DNA of 35,223 nucleotides from an uncultured bacterium (GTDB lineage Bacteria > Verrucomicrobiota > Kiritimatiellia > RFP12 > UBA1067), in NCBI GenBank assembly GCA_902801025.1, contig CADCGZ010000015.1, positions 1-35,223 of the forward strand. The letters are read 5' to 3'. A program made the position numbers and the translations under genes. Below the pieces are notes generated by a model that was not told the DNA's origin, did no database searches, and was given only the letters and a program-made list of their open reading frames with translations. This document shows, in pieces, positions 23,903-32,650 of this stretch (its first letter is position 1; each line of letters begins with the position of its first letter).

Positions 23903-23931
23903 ATTATAGTAACTTGCGCGATTAGCCACAA
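23903..23931 (-). promoter_or_regulatory. Sigma-70 promoter giving a probably leaderless mRNA
   Basis: TTGTGG (23926-23931), 17-base spacer, TATAAT (23903-23908). The predicted start near 23896 is only about three bases before the ATG at 23893, and there is no Shine-Dalgarno sequence. The gap 23894-23981 also holds GTTGCAAC (23966-23973), shared with the operator region at 18569. Confidence 0.6.
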
Positions 23932-23981
23932 GAGCGGCTTCGCAACCCAATTGACCACGAGCACTGTTGCAACTTCGCTGC

Positions 23982-26900
23982 TTAGCGGACGAAGAACATA
24001 GTTCCAAGCGGCTTGACGCCGAGGACTATGTTTCCGCCGCCATTCACCGAAACGCCCGTCACCCATTTCGGCGCGTCGGCGGGCAGCGAAAGCGTCGCGT
24101 CCGCAAACTGTCCCCCGGAGGTGACGACATAAGTTCCGCTTGCAGGACGAGCACCATTCGTCGTCGAGACCTTGACGACAATGTTTGTGGTCGTGCCCTC
24201 GTCGAATGTCACTGTCTTGTCAGTAAGGTTGAGCACGGGCTGCTCATTGCGGGCGGTGAAGTTGAAACCAAGGCAGGCGCCATCCCTGAGCGCCAGGCCG
24301 CCGCCAAGAGCAACTGTGCCCGACTCCGCGACCGCAAGCGTCGCGTTGGAGTTGACGGTGATTACGCCAGTCGTGACAAGCTTGCCCTCATTGATCGCCA
24401 GCGTCGCTGTATTCGTCACGTCCACTGCGCCTTTAAACGCACTTTCGCCGACTGGTCGAGCGACAGTATTGCAGATTGCCACCGTGCCGGAACCTTTCAC
24501 TGTAAGCGTATTTACAGTGCCGGCCTCAGCATAATGGTATATCTCGCCATTTACAGTTATTGTCTTGCCGTCGCCAGTATCGAAAGTGAGTATCTGCCTT
24601 GCGCCTATGGTCCTATCGATTGAGAAGCTCTCCATAGCTTTCAACTCCGCACCAGTGCCATGCTTGGAGCTTCCGTCACCACGGTCGATCCAGTAGCTCT
24701 TGGAACCAGTTCCACCGAAACCATCTTCCCCAACAATCCACTTCACCGTAGGCGCATCATTCTTGTCGGCGTTGAGTTTCATGTGATCGCCGCTTGAATT
24801 GTTGCATTCAATCCCCTTCGCAGCTATAGTCGCATCGGCAGAACATCTATAGCAGGGATAGCCCTTCGTATTTCCGGAAATAACGACCTTGCCGCCGACC
24901 TCCACCTCGCCATAGTTATCGTAGACGATGTAGAGAACCGCACCGTTCGCCGAATTGAGCGTGACGTCGCCATCGACAATCAGCTTCGAGCCAGACGCAA
25001 CAGAGAAGTTTGCGTCTTTCGCGGTAACCGTCATCGAAGCTATGTGAAGCGTGCCGTTGATCGTTATCTGCCTTTTCGCAGTCCCGAGGTTGACGCCTGC
25101 AAACACCGTTTCGCTCAAGTCACCGAAGTTGATTGTAATGCTCGATGCAACAGCGCTGAAGTCGAGCACATCGCCCGCGACTGGCACTTGACCATCCGAC
25201 CAATTCCCGGGCTCTGAGAAGTTTCCACCAGCGGGCGCTATCCAAAGGCCATGAACCGGCGTTCCTACGGTCAAGACAAGGGCATCTCCGGAAACACTGT
25301 AGCTGTATGCTTCACCCCCAGTGGACGGCACGAGCCTGTCTTGAACGGCTTCAGCAGCGATGCCGGCATTTTCAAGTATCTTGTATATGCCGACGGCAAA
25401 CGCGCCGCCATGCAACAAGAGCGAAGCCGTGTCACCATCTGGCAGTGTCAACGTAGCGACGGAAAGCGGAACGACACCACCAGTGTAGCCCTCGATATTA
25501 AGCGTAGACCCCGCCTCAAGCGTCAGATTCGCAACAGTGGATTGGTTGGTCGCACCAGCCGTAAATGTGGCTTCGCTTCTCACCGTGACAGGGCGATTCA
25601 TAGTCATCCCCGCATTTAGGAATGTCTCGCCCGCTTCGCACACGAACGCGCCCGACGTCGTCTGCGATTGCGCAATCGTCAGCTTGCCTGAGCCAACCTT
25701 CGTCACCGTTCCCTCGCCACCGAGATTAGCGTCAACACCTACGGTGTGGTCCCGGACGTCAAGCGTCAACCCCCCGGCACCGACTATAATGCCCGTCGCT
25801 CCCTCCTGTACCGACATAAAGCTATCGCTATTCGCCGACGCAACGCGCCTCGCCCCGTCAAAGCGCGCGGCGTTAAGCGGCCTGTCAGCGTATACCGAGA
25901 ACTGCTTCGCCGTCACCACGGTGTTCACGAAGTCTGCTGTATGGTGGCCGCCTGTGTTGGACTGGCGTACGTTGTGCCCGAGGTAGATGGATCCCGTTCC
26001 GACGTCGAGCGTCGAGTTTGTCATCGCAAGCTCAAGAATCGGCTTCAACGGATTCATTTTCTTGTCTTCATAGTCACACCCAAGATAAAGTGATTTGCCG
26101 TTATCGAGGCGGAATGTCGAGTCGTTAAACGACATAAGGACGCACGGTGTGTCGTTCGCAGTAGTGTTGTCGCGGCAGGGAAGAACATTAACTTGCCCCG
26201 CGAACTCAAGAAGCCCCCCATCAGAGACGTTGAACTTGAGCGTACCGCTCCGTGAGTCTTGCATAAGCCAGTTGTTGTTGCCGCTCATGAACTTGAGCGA
26301 ACCGCCGACGATGTTTACGATATTCGTCACGTCAACGCCGGCAATATCAGACACATTCCAAGTCGACCGATCAGAGGTCGTCATTACGGCATTCGCGGCA
26401 ATCGTGAGTTGCTTCGGGGAAGTCGTCGCCAACCAAGACGGATTCTGTGTCGTCGAAAACGTGCCATTTGTAAGCGTGATGTCCATTCCCGGAGTGAGAT
26501 AGTCCGTCCATTTCCCCGAAAGCATCAGCCCGCCGTAGTCGAATGTGACGGGCGCAGCAGAGGCAGTTCCAAGCGTCAGCTTGGCGGGATCGACCGTCGC
26601 ACCGTTTGACATCACAAGCGTTCCTGCGGAAAGCGTCGTCTGATCGGAGCGGTTTGCGCCAAGCGTCAGCGTTCCAGTGCCTATCTTTTCGAATGCACCC
26701 GCCATAGGTGCGGAGATAGTGGCCACGACGTCATCGGAGACACACACCTTGGGGGTGCTCAGTGTTGAATTTCCAGAGACAGTCGCATCTGCCGTGAAGC
26801 GAACCTCAGCGGCGGAGGCATCAGTAGCGAGGGTTGCCGTCGCGTTCGCGGTGCCGAAGATTGCATTGTTGCCATCCGCCCACATCGCGGCGGCTCCGCC

Positions 26901-28556
26901 CTTCGTCCATGCGTCGATGTCGCCCCAGTTCGTCTGCGAGCCGTTCCACGTGTAATCGTCAGCGGTGATGACGAGGGTAAGCATTCCGTTCTCCACGGCG
27001 ACCTCATGGGGGATTGTGAGACTGCCGAATTTAGGCGTTACGATCAGCTTCGCCTCGTCACCAGCAGCCGCAGGGAAGAGTGGGTATGACATTCCGGCCG
27101 GACTAGAAGAAAATTCGATTTCGATTTCCGCCTTGTTTTCCGAAGTGGCGCTTATGGTCATGGGAGTATTGCCGAACGAATCGCCCTGATTCAAATAAAC
27201 CTTCGACCCTGCGCCAAGCGTAAGCCCAGCAAGTTCATAGGCATTTGCTGTGCCATCCTGGTCGAAGTAATGGAGTGTCGTATTGTCTCCGATGGAGACC
27301 GCGCCAGTCAAGTAGTCCGCCGCAGGAAGCGTAACCGTGCCGCCGCCAGTCACGGCAAGCCCGCCAGAAGTCCCTGCAACTGCGTTCAGCGGCTCGGAAA
27401 TCGTGACGTTCTGACCATTGGCATCAATGGTCGCACCGCCCTGACCGACATTGACCGTAAGGTTATTATTCGCGGGAATTAAGTCCGCTGCCACACCGCT
27501 TGCCGCCTGAAGAGTACCGCCATCGAAAAGAATCGCCGCATTTGCAGTGCCGGAACGGTAGGAAATGGTTTTGGTCCTGACCACGCCGTTGGACAACACA
27601 AGCGAGCAGTCCTCGCCGCTACCGCATCCATTTTCATAGCACATTATGATGGAGCCACGCGAAACATCCAACTCGCCGCCGTTCATCAGGATCGTTCCCG
27701 AAGCCCTATTGCCAATGTAAAGATTCTGATTGGCCGCGACAATGCCACTTTTTACGTTCAGAATCGCCTGGTCGCCCGACTCACCATTGTCGCCAATGAT
27801 AATTATCTGCGTCTTGTTCGTGACAAGACCGCCATCGACCTCCATATACGCATAGCCCTTGCCGTTTGAAGAAGTAAAATTGCCTATTGAAATATAAGCC
27901 CCGACAACGAGGTTGCTTCCGATGTGGTAGTATTCGGCGTGTCCGCCGATTGCACTGCCAACATACAGACGGCTGGCCAGGGTCACATCACAATTGTCGG
28001 AAACGATTTTGCCGTTGTATAGATGATTGTAAGAACCAGACTGCGTTGCGATCTTTGCACCGTTCGTCAATTTGAGGTATCCTGTGAAAAGCGCGTTATT
28101 ATAACCTCCAACTGCAAAGTAGTTTGGCTTGTAAGAGCCTCCATCAAGGACGGCACTGCCAACGTAAGTCTCGCCATCTGTGTTTACAGAACCTCCAACA
28201 TACAGAATGTCAAATGTCAATTCATGATTATTGCCGGTCACGACAAACGGATCACTTTCAGTTCCTGCCTGGAAGAACACATGCTTGGCTTGTTTTGCAT
28301 CGTCAGTAAGGGCCATAGCTCGCCTGTAGGCGCCACCTTCAGTCATCCTACTGTCGCGGATATAAAAGTTGTCAGCGCCCAATAGCGGCTTGTTGTTAGT
28401 CCAATTCCCGGAATCGCCAGAATTAAGCCCTGTACCTTTCCAGAACCCAGCCGCCCGTGACTGCTGCGCCACCATCATCGCAACGATGGCCACAAACACA
28501 AACGAAAGATAACTTAGGGTTTTACCCTTGCTACGAGCACGACGAAATATGTTCAT
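23982..28556 (-). CDS. Giant secreted beta-strand-repeat protein (1524 residues)
   Basis: The start at 28556 gives a long basic-then-hydrophobic signal (MNIFRRARSKGKTL, then SFVFVAIVAMMVAQQSRAA). The body is built of passenger-type autotransporter-associated strand repeats: NW/W openings (SGDSGNWTNNK near residue 30, WNGSQTNWGDIDAW near 535, GNFSEPGNWSDG near 1105) and repeats such as KIGTGTLTLG (near 622) and KVGSGKLTIAQ (near 955). No transmembrane barrel or known cell-wall anchor is present; the end is PLGTMFFVR. It has its own promoter, with GGAG about 11 bases before the ATG, and is separated from the upstream GH127 gene by a terminator. The DNA is visibly less GC-rich than that of its neighbours. 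Likely an adhesin or surface scaffold; no enzymatic motif seen. Confidence 0.83.
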   Translation of the reverse strand: MNIFRRARSKGKTLSYLSFVFVAIVAMMVAQQSRAAGFWKGTGLNSGDSGNWTNNKPLLGADNFYIRDSRMTEGGAYRRAMALTDDAKQAKHVFFQAGTESDPFVVTGNNHELTFDILYVGGSVNTDGETYVGSAVLDGGSYKPNYFAVGGYNNALFTGYLKLTNGAKIATQSGSYNHLYNGKIVSDNCDVTLASRLYVGSAIGGHAEYYHIGSNLVVGAYISIGNFTSSNGKGYAYMEVDGGLVTNKTQIIIIGDNGESGDQAILNVKSGIVAANQNLYIGNRASGTILMNGGELDVSRGSIIMCYENGCGSGEDCSLVLSNGVVRTKTISYRSGTANAAILFDGGTLQAASGVAADLIPANNNLTVNVGQGGATIDANGQNVTISEPLNAVAGTSGGLAVTGGGTVTLPAADYLTGAVSIGDNTTLHYFDQDGTANAYELAGLTLGAGSKVYLNQGDSFGNTPMTISATSENKAEIEIEFSSSPAGMSYPLFPAAAGDEAKLIVTPKFGSLTIPHEVAVENGMLTLVITADDYTWNGSQTNWGDIDAWTKGGAAAMWADGNNAIFGTANATATLATDASAAEVRFTADATVSGNSTLSTPKVCVSDDVVATISAPMAGAFEKIGTGTLTLGANRSDQTTLSAGTLVMSNGATVDPAKLTLGTASAAPVTFDYGGLMLSGKWTDYLTPGMDITLTNGTFSTTQNPSWLATTSPKQLTIAANAVMTTSDRSTWNVSDIAGVDVTNIVNIVGGSLKFMSGNNNWLMQDSRSGTLKFNVSDGGLLEFAGQVNVLPCRDNTTANDTPCVLMSFNDSTFRLDNGKSLYLGCDYEDKKMNPLKPILELAMTNSTLDVGTGSIYLGHNVRQSNTGGHHTADFVNTVVTAKQFSVYADRPLNAARFDGARRVASANSDSFMSVQEGATGIIVGAGGLTLDVRDHTVGVDANLGGEGTVTKVGSGKLTIAQSQTTSGAFVCEAGETFLNAGMTMNRPVTVRSEATFTAGATNQSTVANLTLEAGSTLNIEGYTGGVVPLSVATLTLPDGDTASLLLHGGAFAVGIYKILENAGIAAEAVQDRLVPSTGGEAYSYSVSGDALVLTVGTPVHGLWIAPAGGNFSEPGNWSDGQVPVAGDVLDFSAVASSITINFGDLSETVFAGVNLGTAKRQITINGTLHIASMTVTAKDANFSVASGSKLIVDGDVTLNSANGAVLYIVYDNYGEVEVGGKVVISGNTKGYPCYRCSADATIAAKGIECNNSSGDHMKLNADKNDAPTVKWIVGEDGFGGTGSKSYWIDRGDGSSKHGTGAELKAMESFSIDRTIGARQILTFDTGDGKTITVNGEIYHYAEAGTVNTLTVKGSGTVAICNTVARPVGESAFKGAVDVTNTATLAINEGKLVTTGVITVNSNATLAVAESGTVALGGGLALRDGACLGFNFTARNEQPVLNLTDKTVTFDEGTTTNIVVKVSTTNGARPASGTYVVTSGGQFADATLSLPADAPKWVTGVSVNGGGNIVLGVKPLGTMFFVR

Positions 28557-28585
28557 AACTGCTATTTCTCCGTTGTTTAGTGAAA

Positions 28586-28614
28586 AGTGTACCAAATTTC
28601 AGTCGCGCAGTCTA
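28586..28614 (-). promoter_or_regulatory. Putative promoter of the 1524-residue giant
   Basis: TAGACT (28609-28614), 17-base spacer, TACACT (28586-28591) preceded by TGG (extended -10). Predicted start near 28579, leader about 23 bases. It lies immediately downstream of the terminator of the GH127 gene. Confidence 0.5.
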
Positions 28615-28618
28615 TCAC

Positions 28619-28653
28619 AAAAAAACGCAAAAACCGCAATTTCCCGTTTTTGC
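28619..28653 (-). terminator. Rho-independent terminator after the GH127 gene
   Basis: Read on the minus strand, GCAAAAAC (28646-28653) pairs exactly with GTTTTTGC (28627-28634) across an 11-base loop, followed after CG's complement by seven T residues (28619-28625). It begins 22 bases after the GH127 stop codon. The stem is AT-rich, so efficiency is uncertain. Confidence 0.7.
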
Positions 28654-28674
28654 CCCTCAACGCGAATCTACCTG

Positions 28675-31113
28675 CTACTTGAATCGGCACTCGAGGATGC
28701 CGCCGGAGAAGTCTTTTTGCAGCGAGACGTCGATTCGCACCGCCTTGGCCTTTACGGGCTCTGGGAAGTCGATTACGCAGAACTTGTCCTTGGCCACTGG
28801 ACCGTCAACGGCGACGGCCTGCCACGGCGCCTTTCCGTCCGCGCGCCACTGAACTCGCCATGATGCCGGCAGCCGGCAGCGGCCGCTTGGCTCATCGTCG
28901 AACCAATAGACTTCCACGCCCTTTACTTCCTCTACTTCGGTGAATGTGCATTCGGTCCACTCCTTAGTGCCAAGATGGTCCCAAAACGTGAGCCGAGGAA
29001 TTGTCTTGTCGTCCGACGACTTTGGCAATATGCCGTCAATCGCGGCGCGCTTGCTGTCTGAAAAATTGCAGTGTGACGCCTTGACCGTCAAGGCGCGCGA
29101 CGCATTTGCGTATTCGGTCGCCGTCGGGAACCAGGTCTGCATCTCGCCCGCGCCGCGATGACACCACGCAAAGTATGGAATGAGCTTGAGAGTCGTCTTC
29201 TCGAAGCACGTCTTGTGGAGGCCTCGCCGCACGGAGATCGCCGGCACGGAGAGAGCCGGATAGACGTTTCCGAGAATCTCGCACGTCGCCTGATAAAACG
29301 CGGCGTCCGCCGCCACGACCGCGTCAAGAACGCGCTCGTCATTGTCCACTCCTTCCGCACAGTAGAGGATCGGCCCGCGCTCCACCGCGAGGCGGCCTCG
29401 ATCCTGCTTCACCGCGTCATGCGCCTTGATTCGCTTCACGGGCATGTTCATCGAGACGTCAACGACGTCGCCCTTCTTCCACGCGCGGGAGATGGAGCAG
29501 TAGCCCTTCTCGGGCGTGAAGGAAAACGCCTCGCCGTTTACCTTCACGGAGAAGTCGGCGAGTGAACCGGGCTCGGTCTGCACATATAGGTCGCTCGGCA
29601 CGGGACGCCCCGTGCACCATCCGGGGACCCGCACGTTAAGCGCGAACCGCGCGCCGTCTGTTTCTGGGTTCACGGTGATGCGCACAGCACCGCTCCAGGG
29701 ATATTCCGTCTCCTGCGAAATCCGAACGACGCCGCCCGCGAGCGGGAGCTTCGCGTCGCTCGCCACGAAGAGGTTCACGTACGCCGCGTCGCCGCGCTTG
29801 GCGTATGCGAGCTGCGCGATCTGCGGTATGAAGCGGACGATGTTCACGGGGCAGCAAGAGCAGCCAAACCACTTCGAGCGCTTGTAGTCGCCCGCCGACG
29901 CGAGCGGATTCGGGTAGAAGAACTCGTCGCCGCCAAGCGAGATTCCGCTCAGGAAGCCGTTGTAGACCGTGCGCTCCATCACGTCGATGTATTTCGCGTC
30001 GCCATGCATGAGGAACATGCGCTGGTTCCAGAGTGCGTTCGCGATTGCGGCGCATGTCTCGAGATACGCCTCCTCGTTCGGAAGGTCGTAGTCGTCGCCG
30101 AACGCCTCGCAGGCGCCGCCGAGGGAGGCGTTCGCGTAGCGCACGTTGCGCCGTGCGCCGATGCCGCCGTTCAAGTGGAGCTTCCGAGAGACGACGTTCT
30201 CCCAAATCGCGTCGATGGCCTTCATGTACGACGAATCGCCCGACAGGGCGGCGACGTCCGCCATGCCGCAGTAGAGGTAGCCGGCGCGGACGGCGTGCCC
30301 GACGGCCTCGGTCTGCTCCACGACGGGCCGGTGGTCCTGGAGTGCCGCGCCCCAGATGCGACGCAGATCCTTGCGCCCGCGCAGGTCGAGCAGCGTCTTT
30401 GCGAGCGCGAGGTAGCGTCCCTCGCCGGTGGCGCGGTAAAGCTTGCACAAGGCGAGCTCTATCTCTTCGTGCCCGGGAGGATCCTTGATCTGCGTGGATC
30501 CGAAGCCGAAGGTCCGGTCTATGAGGTCTGCGCTTCGAATCGCGACGTCGAGAAGCGTACGCTTGCCAGTGACCTGGAAATAGGCGACGGCGGCCTCGTA
30601 CATGTGTCCGACGTTGTAGAGCTCGTGACTGCTGCCGACGTTGCTCCAGCGGGTTGGCCCCATCATGCCGTAGTTCACCTTGCCCTGCTCGTTCGTGCCG
30701 TAGTTGAAGCCAAGCGTACGAGCCGTATATAGATAGCCGTCGCACTCCTGGGCTTTGGCGATATTGCCGATGAGGTCGTCAAGATACTTCTCGAGCTCCG
30801 GGTCGGGATGGGTGGATAGCGTATAGGCGGCACCTTCGATGATCTTGTAAACGTCGGAGTCGTCGAATGGGATGCCCCGGAAGCCATGTCCGTCGCGGTT
30901 TCCCGCTGCAACGAAATTGTTGATGCGGCCCGTTTCCTCGCTTTTCCTGAAGTCCGTGCGCACGGTCACGACGCGGTTTGTCTCGAAGCGCGGCAGCCAG
31001 AAGCCGGCGCGGATCGACACGTTTGTCATTTCAGCGGCCTGAAACGGGTAGTCCCCTGCCGCACAAATCCCGGCCGCAAGCGCAGCCACGCAGAAAAGTG
31101 GTGCCTTTGACAT
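28675..31113 (-). CDS. Exported GH127 beta-L-arabinofuranosidase with C-terminal discoidin-like domain
   Basis: An 812-residue protein. The start at 31113 is chosen because it opens a signal peptide (APLFCVAALAAGICAAG); the frame extends further upstream without one. The GH127 (former DUF1680) pattern is clear: RAGFWLPRFETNR, GSSHELYNVGHMYEAAVAYF, then the zinc/thiolate site with Glu352 and Cys354 in YLETC and Cys420-Cys421 in GCSCCPVN. In Bifidobacterium HypBA1 the equivalent residues are Glu338, Cys340, Cys417 (nucleophile) and Cys418. The last ~130 residues look like a discoidin-type sandwich (WTECTFTEVEEVKGVEVYWF, ending GGILECRFK). It should release beta-L-arabinofuranose from arabinan, extensin or arabinogalactan-type glycans. 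Single-gene unit with own promoter and terminator. Confidence 0.9.
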   Translation of the reverse strand: MSKAPLFCVAALAAGICAAGDYPFQAAEMTNVSIRAGFWLPRFETNRVVTVRTDFRKSEETGRINNFVAAGNRDGHGFRGIPFDDSDVYKIIEGAAYTLSTHPDPELEKYLDDLIGNIAKAQECDGYLYTARTLGFNYGTNEQGKVNYGMMGPTRWSNVGSSHELYNVGHMYEAAVAYFQVTGKRTLLDVAIRSADLIDRTFGFGSTQIKDPPGHEEIELALCKLYRATGEGRYLALAKTLLDLRGRKDLRRIWGAALQDHRPVVEQTEAVGHAVRAGYLYCGMADVAALSGDSSYMKAIDAIWENVVSRKLHLNGGIGARRNVRYANASLGGACEAFGDDYDLPNEEAYLETCAAIANALWNQRMFLMHGDAKYIDVMERTVYNGFLSGISLGGDEFFYPNPLASAGDYKRSKWFGCSCCPVNIVRFIPQIAQLAYAKRGDAAYVNLFVASDAKLPLAGGVVRISQETEYPWSGAVRITVNPETDGARFALNVRVPGWCTGRPVPSDLYVQTEPGSLADFSVKVNGEAFSFTPEKGYCSISRAWKKGDVVDVSMNMPVKRIKAHDAVKQDRGRLAVERGPILYCAEGVDNDERVLDAVVAADAAFYQATCEILGNVYPALSVPAISVRRGLHKTCFEKTTLKLIPYFAWCHRGAGEMQTWFPTATEYANASRALTVKASHCNFSDSKRAAIDGILPKSSDDKTIPRLTFWDHLGTKEWTECTFTEVEEVKGVEVYWFDDEPSGRCRLPASWRVQWRADGKAPWQAVAVDGPVAKDKFCVIDFPEPVKAKAVRIDVSLQKDFSGGILECRFK

Positions 31114-31119
31114 AAGGGC

Positions 31120-31149
31120 ATGATACCACATTCCCCGATACAGAGTCAA
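31120..31149 (-). promoter_or_regulatory. Sigma-70 promoter of the GH127 gene, leaderless
   Basis: TTGACT (31144-31149), 18-base spacer, TATCAT (31120-31125) preceded by TGG (extended -10). Seven bases after the -10 comes the A of the ATG at 31113, so transcription should begin at the start codon itself. No Shine-Dalgarno site is present. Confidence 0.6.
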
Positions 31150-31177
31150 CTGCGATTTTGGCGCTTGAACAATCAAG

Positions 31178-32569
31178 CTATTCAAGCATTATTCTGCGGA
31201 ACTTCGCGATATCCTCTTCCGTAAAACCAAGTGAAAGGACATACTTCTCCAGGCGCTCGCGCACCGTGTCGGCCGGAAAGTTCTTCTTGAATCCGTTCAC
31301 GAGCTTGTCATAGCGCTGCTCGTGGCAGAAGTCAACGCCGTGCGCCCAGAACCCAGTGATTTCCCAGTCACGGGCAAGACGGTCTTCATCCGCGCCGAGC
31401 AGTCCACAGAGGATGTACGCCACCGACCCAGTCCGGTCCGCGCCGGCTATGCAGTGGAAGTCGATCGGGTAGTTGTTTTCATCGAGGAACACGCGAAATA
31501 CCTTCGCGAACTCTTCCTTGCCCCAGCTGTCCTGCATACCGCCATAGGCGCTGGAGGAAAAATGAAACCACTTAACTGTAGGGCCAAGCGGCGAGCCGGT
31601 CATGCCGAAGCATTCCTTGTCGGACCTGAGGTCTATGTCCGTCTTGATTCCGAATCGCTTTCGTATGTACTCGCCATTCTCTCCCTCTACGCGGCTCTTG
31701 CCTGTCTCCAATCCCTTCTCGACTTTCGAAGTGCCGCCTGCTTTTACATCCTTCTTCGCCTTGTGGACTCGAGACGAGAGGAACTTCGCGACTGGTTCGC
31801 CCGGATGACGGTTGGCCCAGTCGGCGTATTCCTCGTCCTTGAGGTCCATCGTCTTTGGATCGGCCTGCCAGGCGAGCAGCTGGTCGAGGCGCTTCTGCGC
31901 CGCTTCGGCGGCCTCCTTCACTTCCTTGTCCTTGCCCATCTTCCGCAGCTCATCGATCGAGTAGTACGCCATAGCAGCGTTGTAGTTAAGACCGGCCGAG
32001 CGAAAAACAAGCCCCTGCCGAACGCGCCTGCCGTCGAGACCAATCCATCCGCCTATGTCGCGCACGTTCGGCACGCCTGGGAAGCGGATGAGACGCGGCG
32101 CCCGATCCTCGGTCTTGAACTTGCCGCCGCCAGTCGCGCCACCACCGGAAACAGTCCACGCGTATTCGGCTGCAATTTCGAGATTGTCAATATTGACCGA
32201 GGTGTCTTTTACGGACTGACCAATAACGATTGCACCGTTCTTTGCATCCTTGACCGTCACCTTGTACTCGTCGACACCGTCTACCGGCTCCCAAGCGAGC
32301 CGGACGGTTTTCGGCCAGTAGACCTCTCGAGCCTTCTTTTCGCCGGGAACTTGCTCCGCCGGATGGCCCATCACGTTTCTGCGGAAGTTTGCATCCACGA
32401 ATTTCTCGCGGCGCAAATCGTTCGACATGTCCAAATACGCCTTCTGCGCATCCGTAAGAAGCGGCACGACCGCGCCCTCGACCGGCTCAATCGTCTTGAT
32501 CTCCGCCGCATTCGCCCATGCGCCGAGCAACGTGCCCGCCGCGACCGCAATTATGATTTTATATGTCAT
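31178..32569 (-). CDS. Exported tyrosine-protein phosphatase-like protein
   Basis: 463 residues from the ATG at 32569, which opens a signal peptide (MTYKIIIAVAAGTLLGAWANAA) and follows GGCAGG. Residues about 60-160 look like a fibronectin type III domain (VRLAWEPVDGVDEYKVTV, AEYAWTVSGG). The C-terminal part is a Y_phosphatase3-type (PF13350) phosphatase: NVRDIGGW, GLVFRSAGLN, KTDIDLRSDKE and the P-loop HCIAGADRTG with Cys373 and Arg379 (C-x5-R). Between GLVFRSAGLN and KTDIDLRS there is a charged, largely helical insertion of roughly 110 residues rich in Lys and Glu that ordinary members lack. Substrate unknown; exported members of this family act on phosphoproteins, phosphosugars or lipids. 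Single gene with its own promoter. Confidence 0.85.
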   Translation of the reverse strand: MTYKIIIAVAAGTLLGAWANAAEIKTIEPVEGAVVPLLTDAQKAYLDMSNDLRREKFVDANFRRNVMGHPAEQVPGEKKAREVYWPKTVRLAWEPVDGVDEYKVTVKDAKNGAIVIGQSVKDTSVNIDNLEIAAEYAWTVSGGGATGGGKFKTEDRAPRLIRFPGVPNVRDIGGWIGLDGRRVRQGLVFRSAGLNYNAAMAYYSIDELRKMGKDKEVKEAAEAAQKRLDQLLAWQADPKTMDLKDEEYADWANRHPGEPVAKFLSSRVHKAKKDVKAGGTSKVEKGLETGKSRVEGENGEYIRKRFGIKTDIDLRSDKECFGMTGSPLGPTVKWFHFSSSAYGGMQDSWGKEEFAKVFRVFLDENNYPIDFHCIAGADRTGSVAYILCGLLGADEDRLARDWEITGFWAHGVDFCHEQRYDKLVNGFKKNFPADTVRERLEKYVLSLGFTEEDIAKFRRIMLE

Positions 32570-32593
32570 ATAAACCTGCCTTTGTTTATCGTC

Positions 32594-32623
32594 ATTATAC
32601 CATTTGCACCTTTCACCAGACAA
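32594..32623 (-). promoter_or_regulatory. Sigma-70 promoter of the phosphatase gene
   Basis: TTGTCT (32618-32623), 18-base spacer, TATAAT (32594-32599) preceded by TGG (extended -10). Predicted start near 32587, giving an 18-base leader with GGCAGG. No terminator for the upstream DUF4832 gene is visible in this gap. Confidence 0.6.
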
Positions 32624-32650
32624 GGGGAATTCACACTGCACGGCGACATA

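Noticed and set aside
31163..31187. Perfect 7-bp hairpin GCTTGAA/TTCAAGC across the stop codon of the phosphatase gene
   Set aside because: No T tract follows on the minus strand, so it is not a convincing intrinsic terminator; it could still affect RNA stability.
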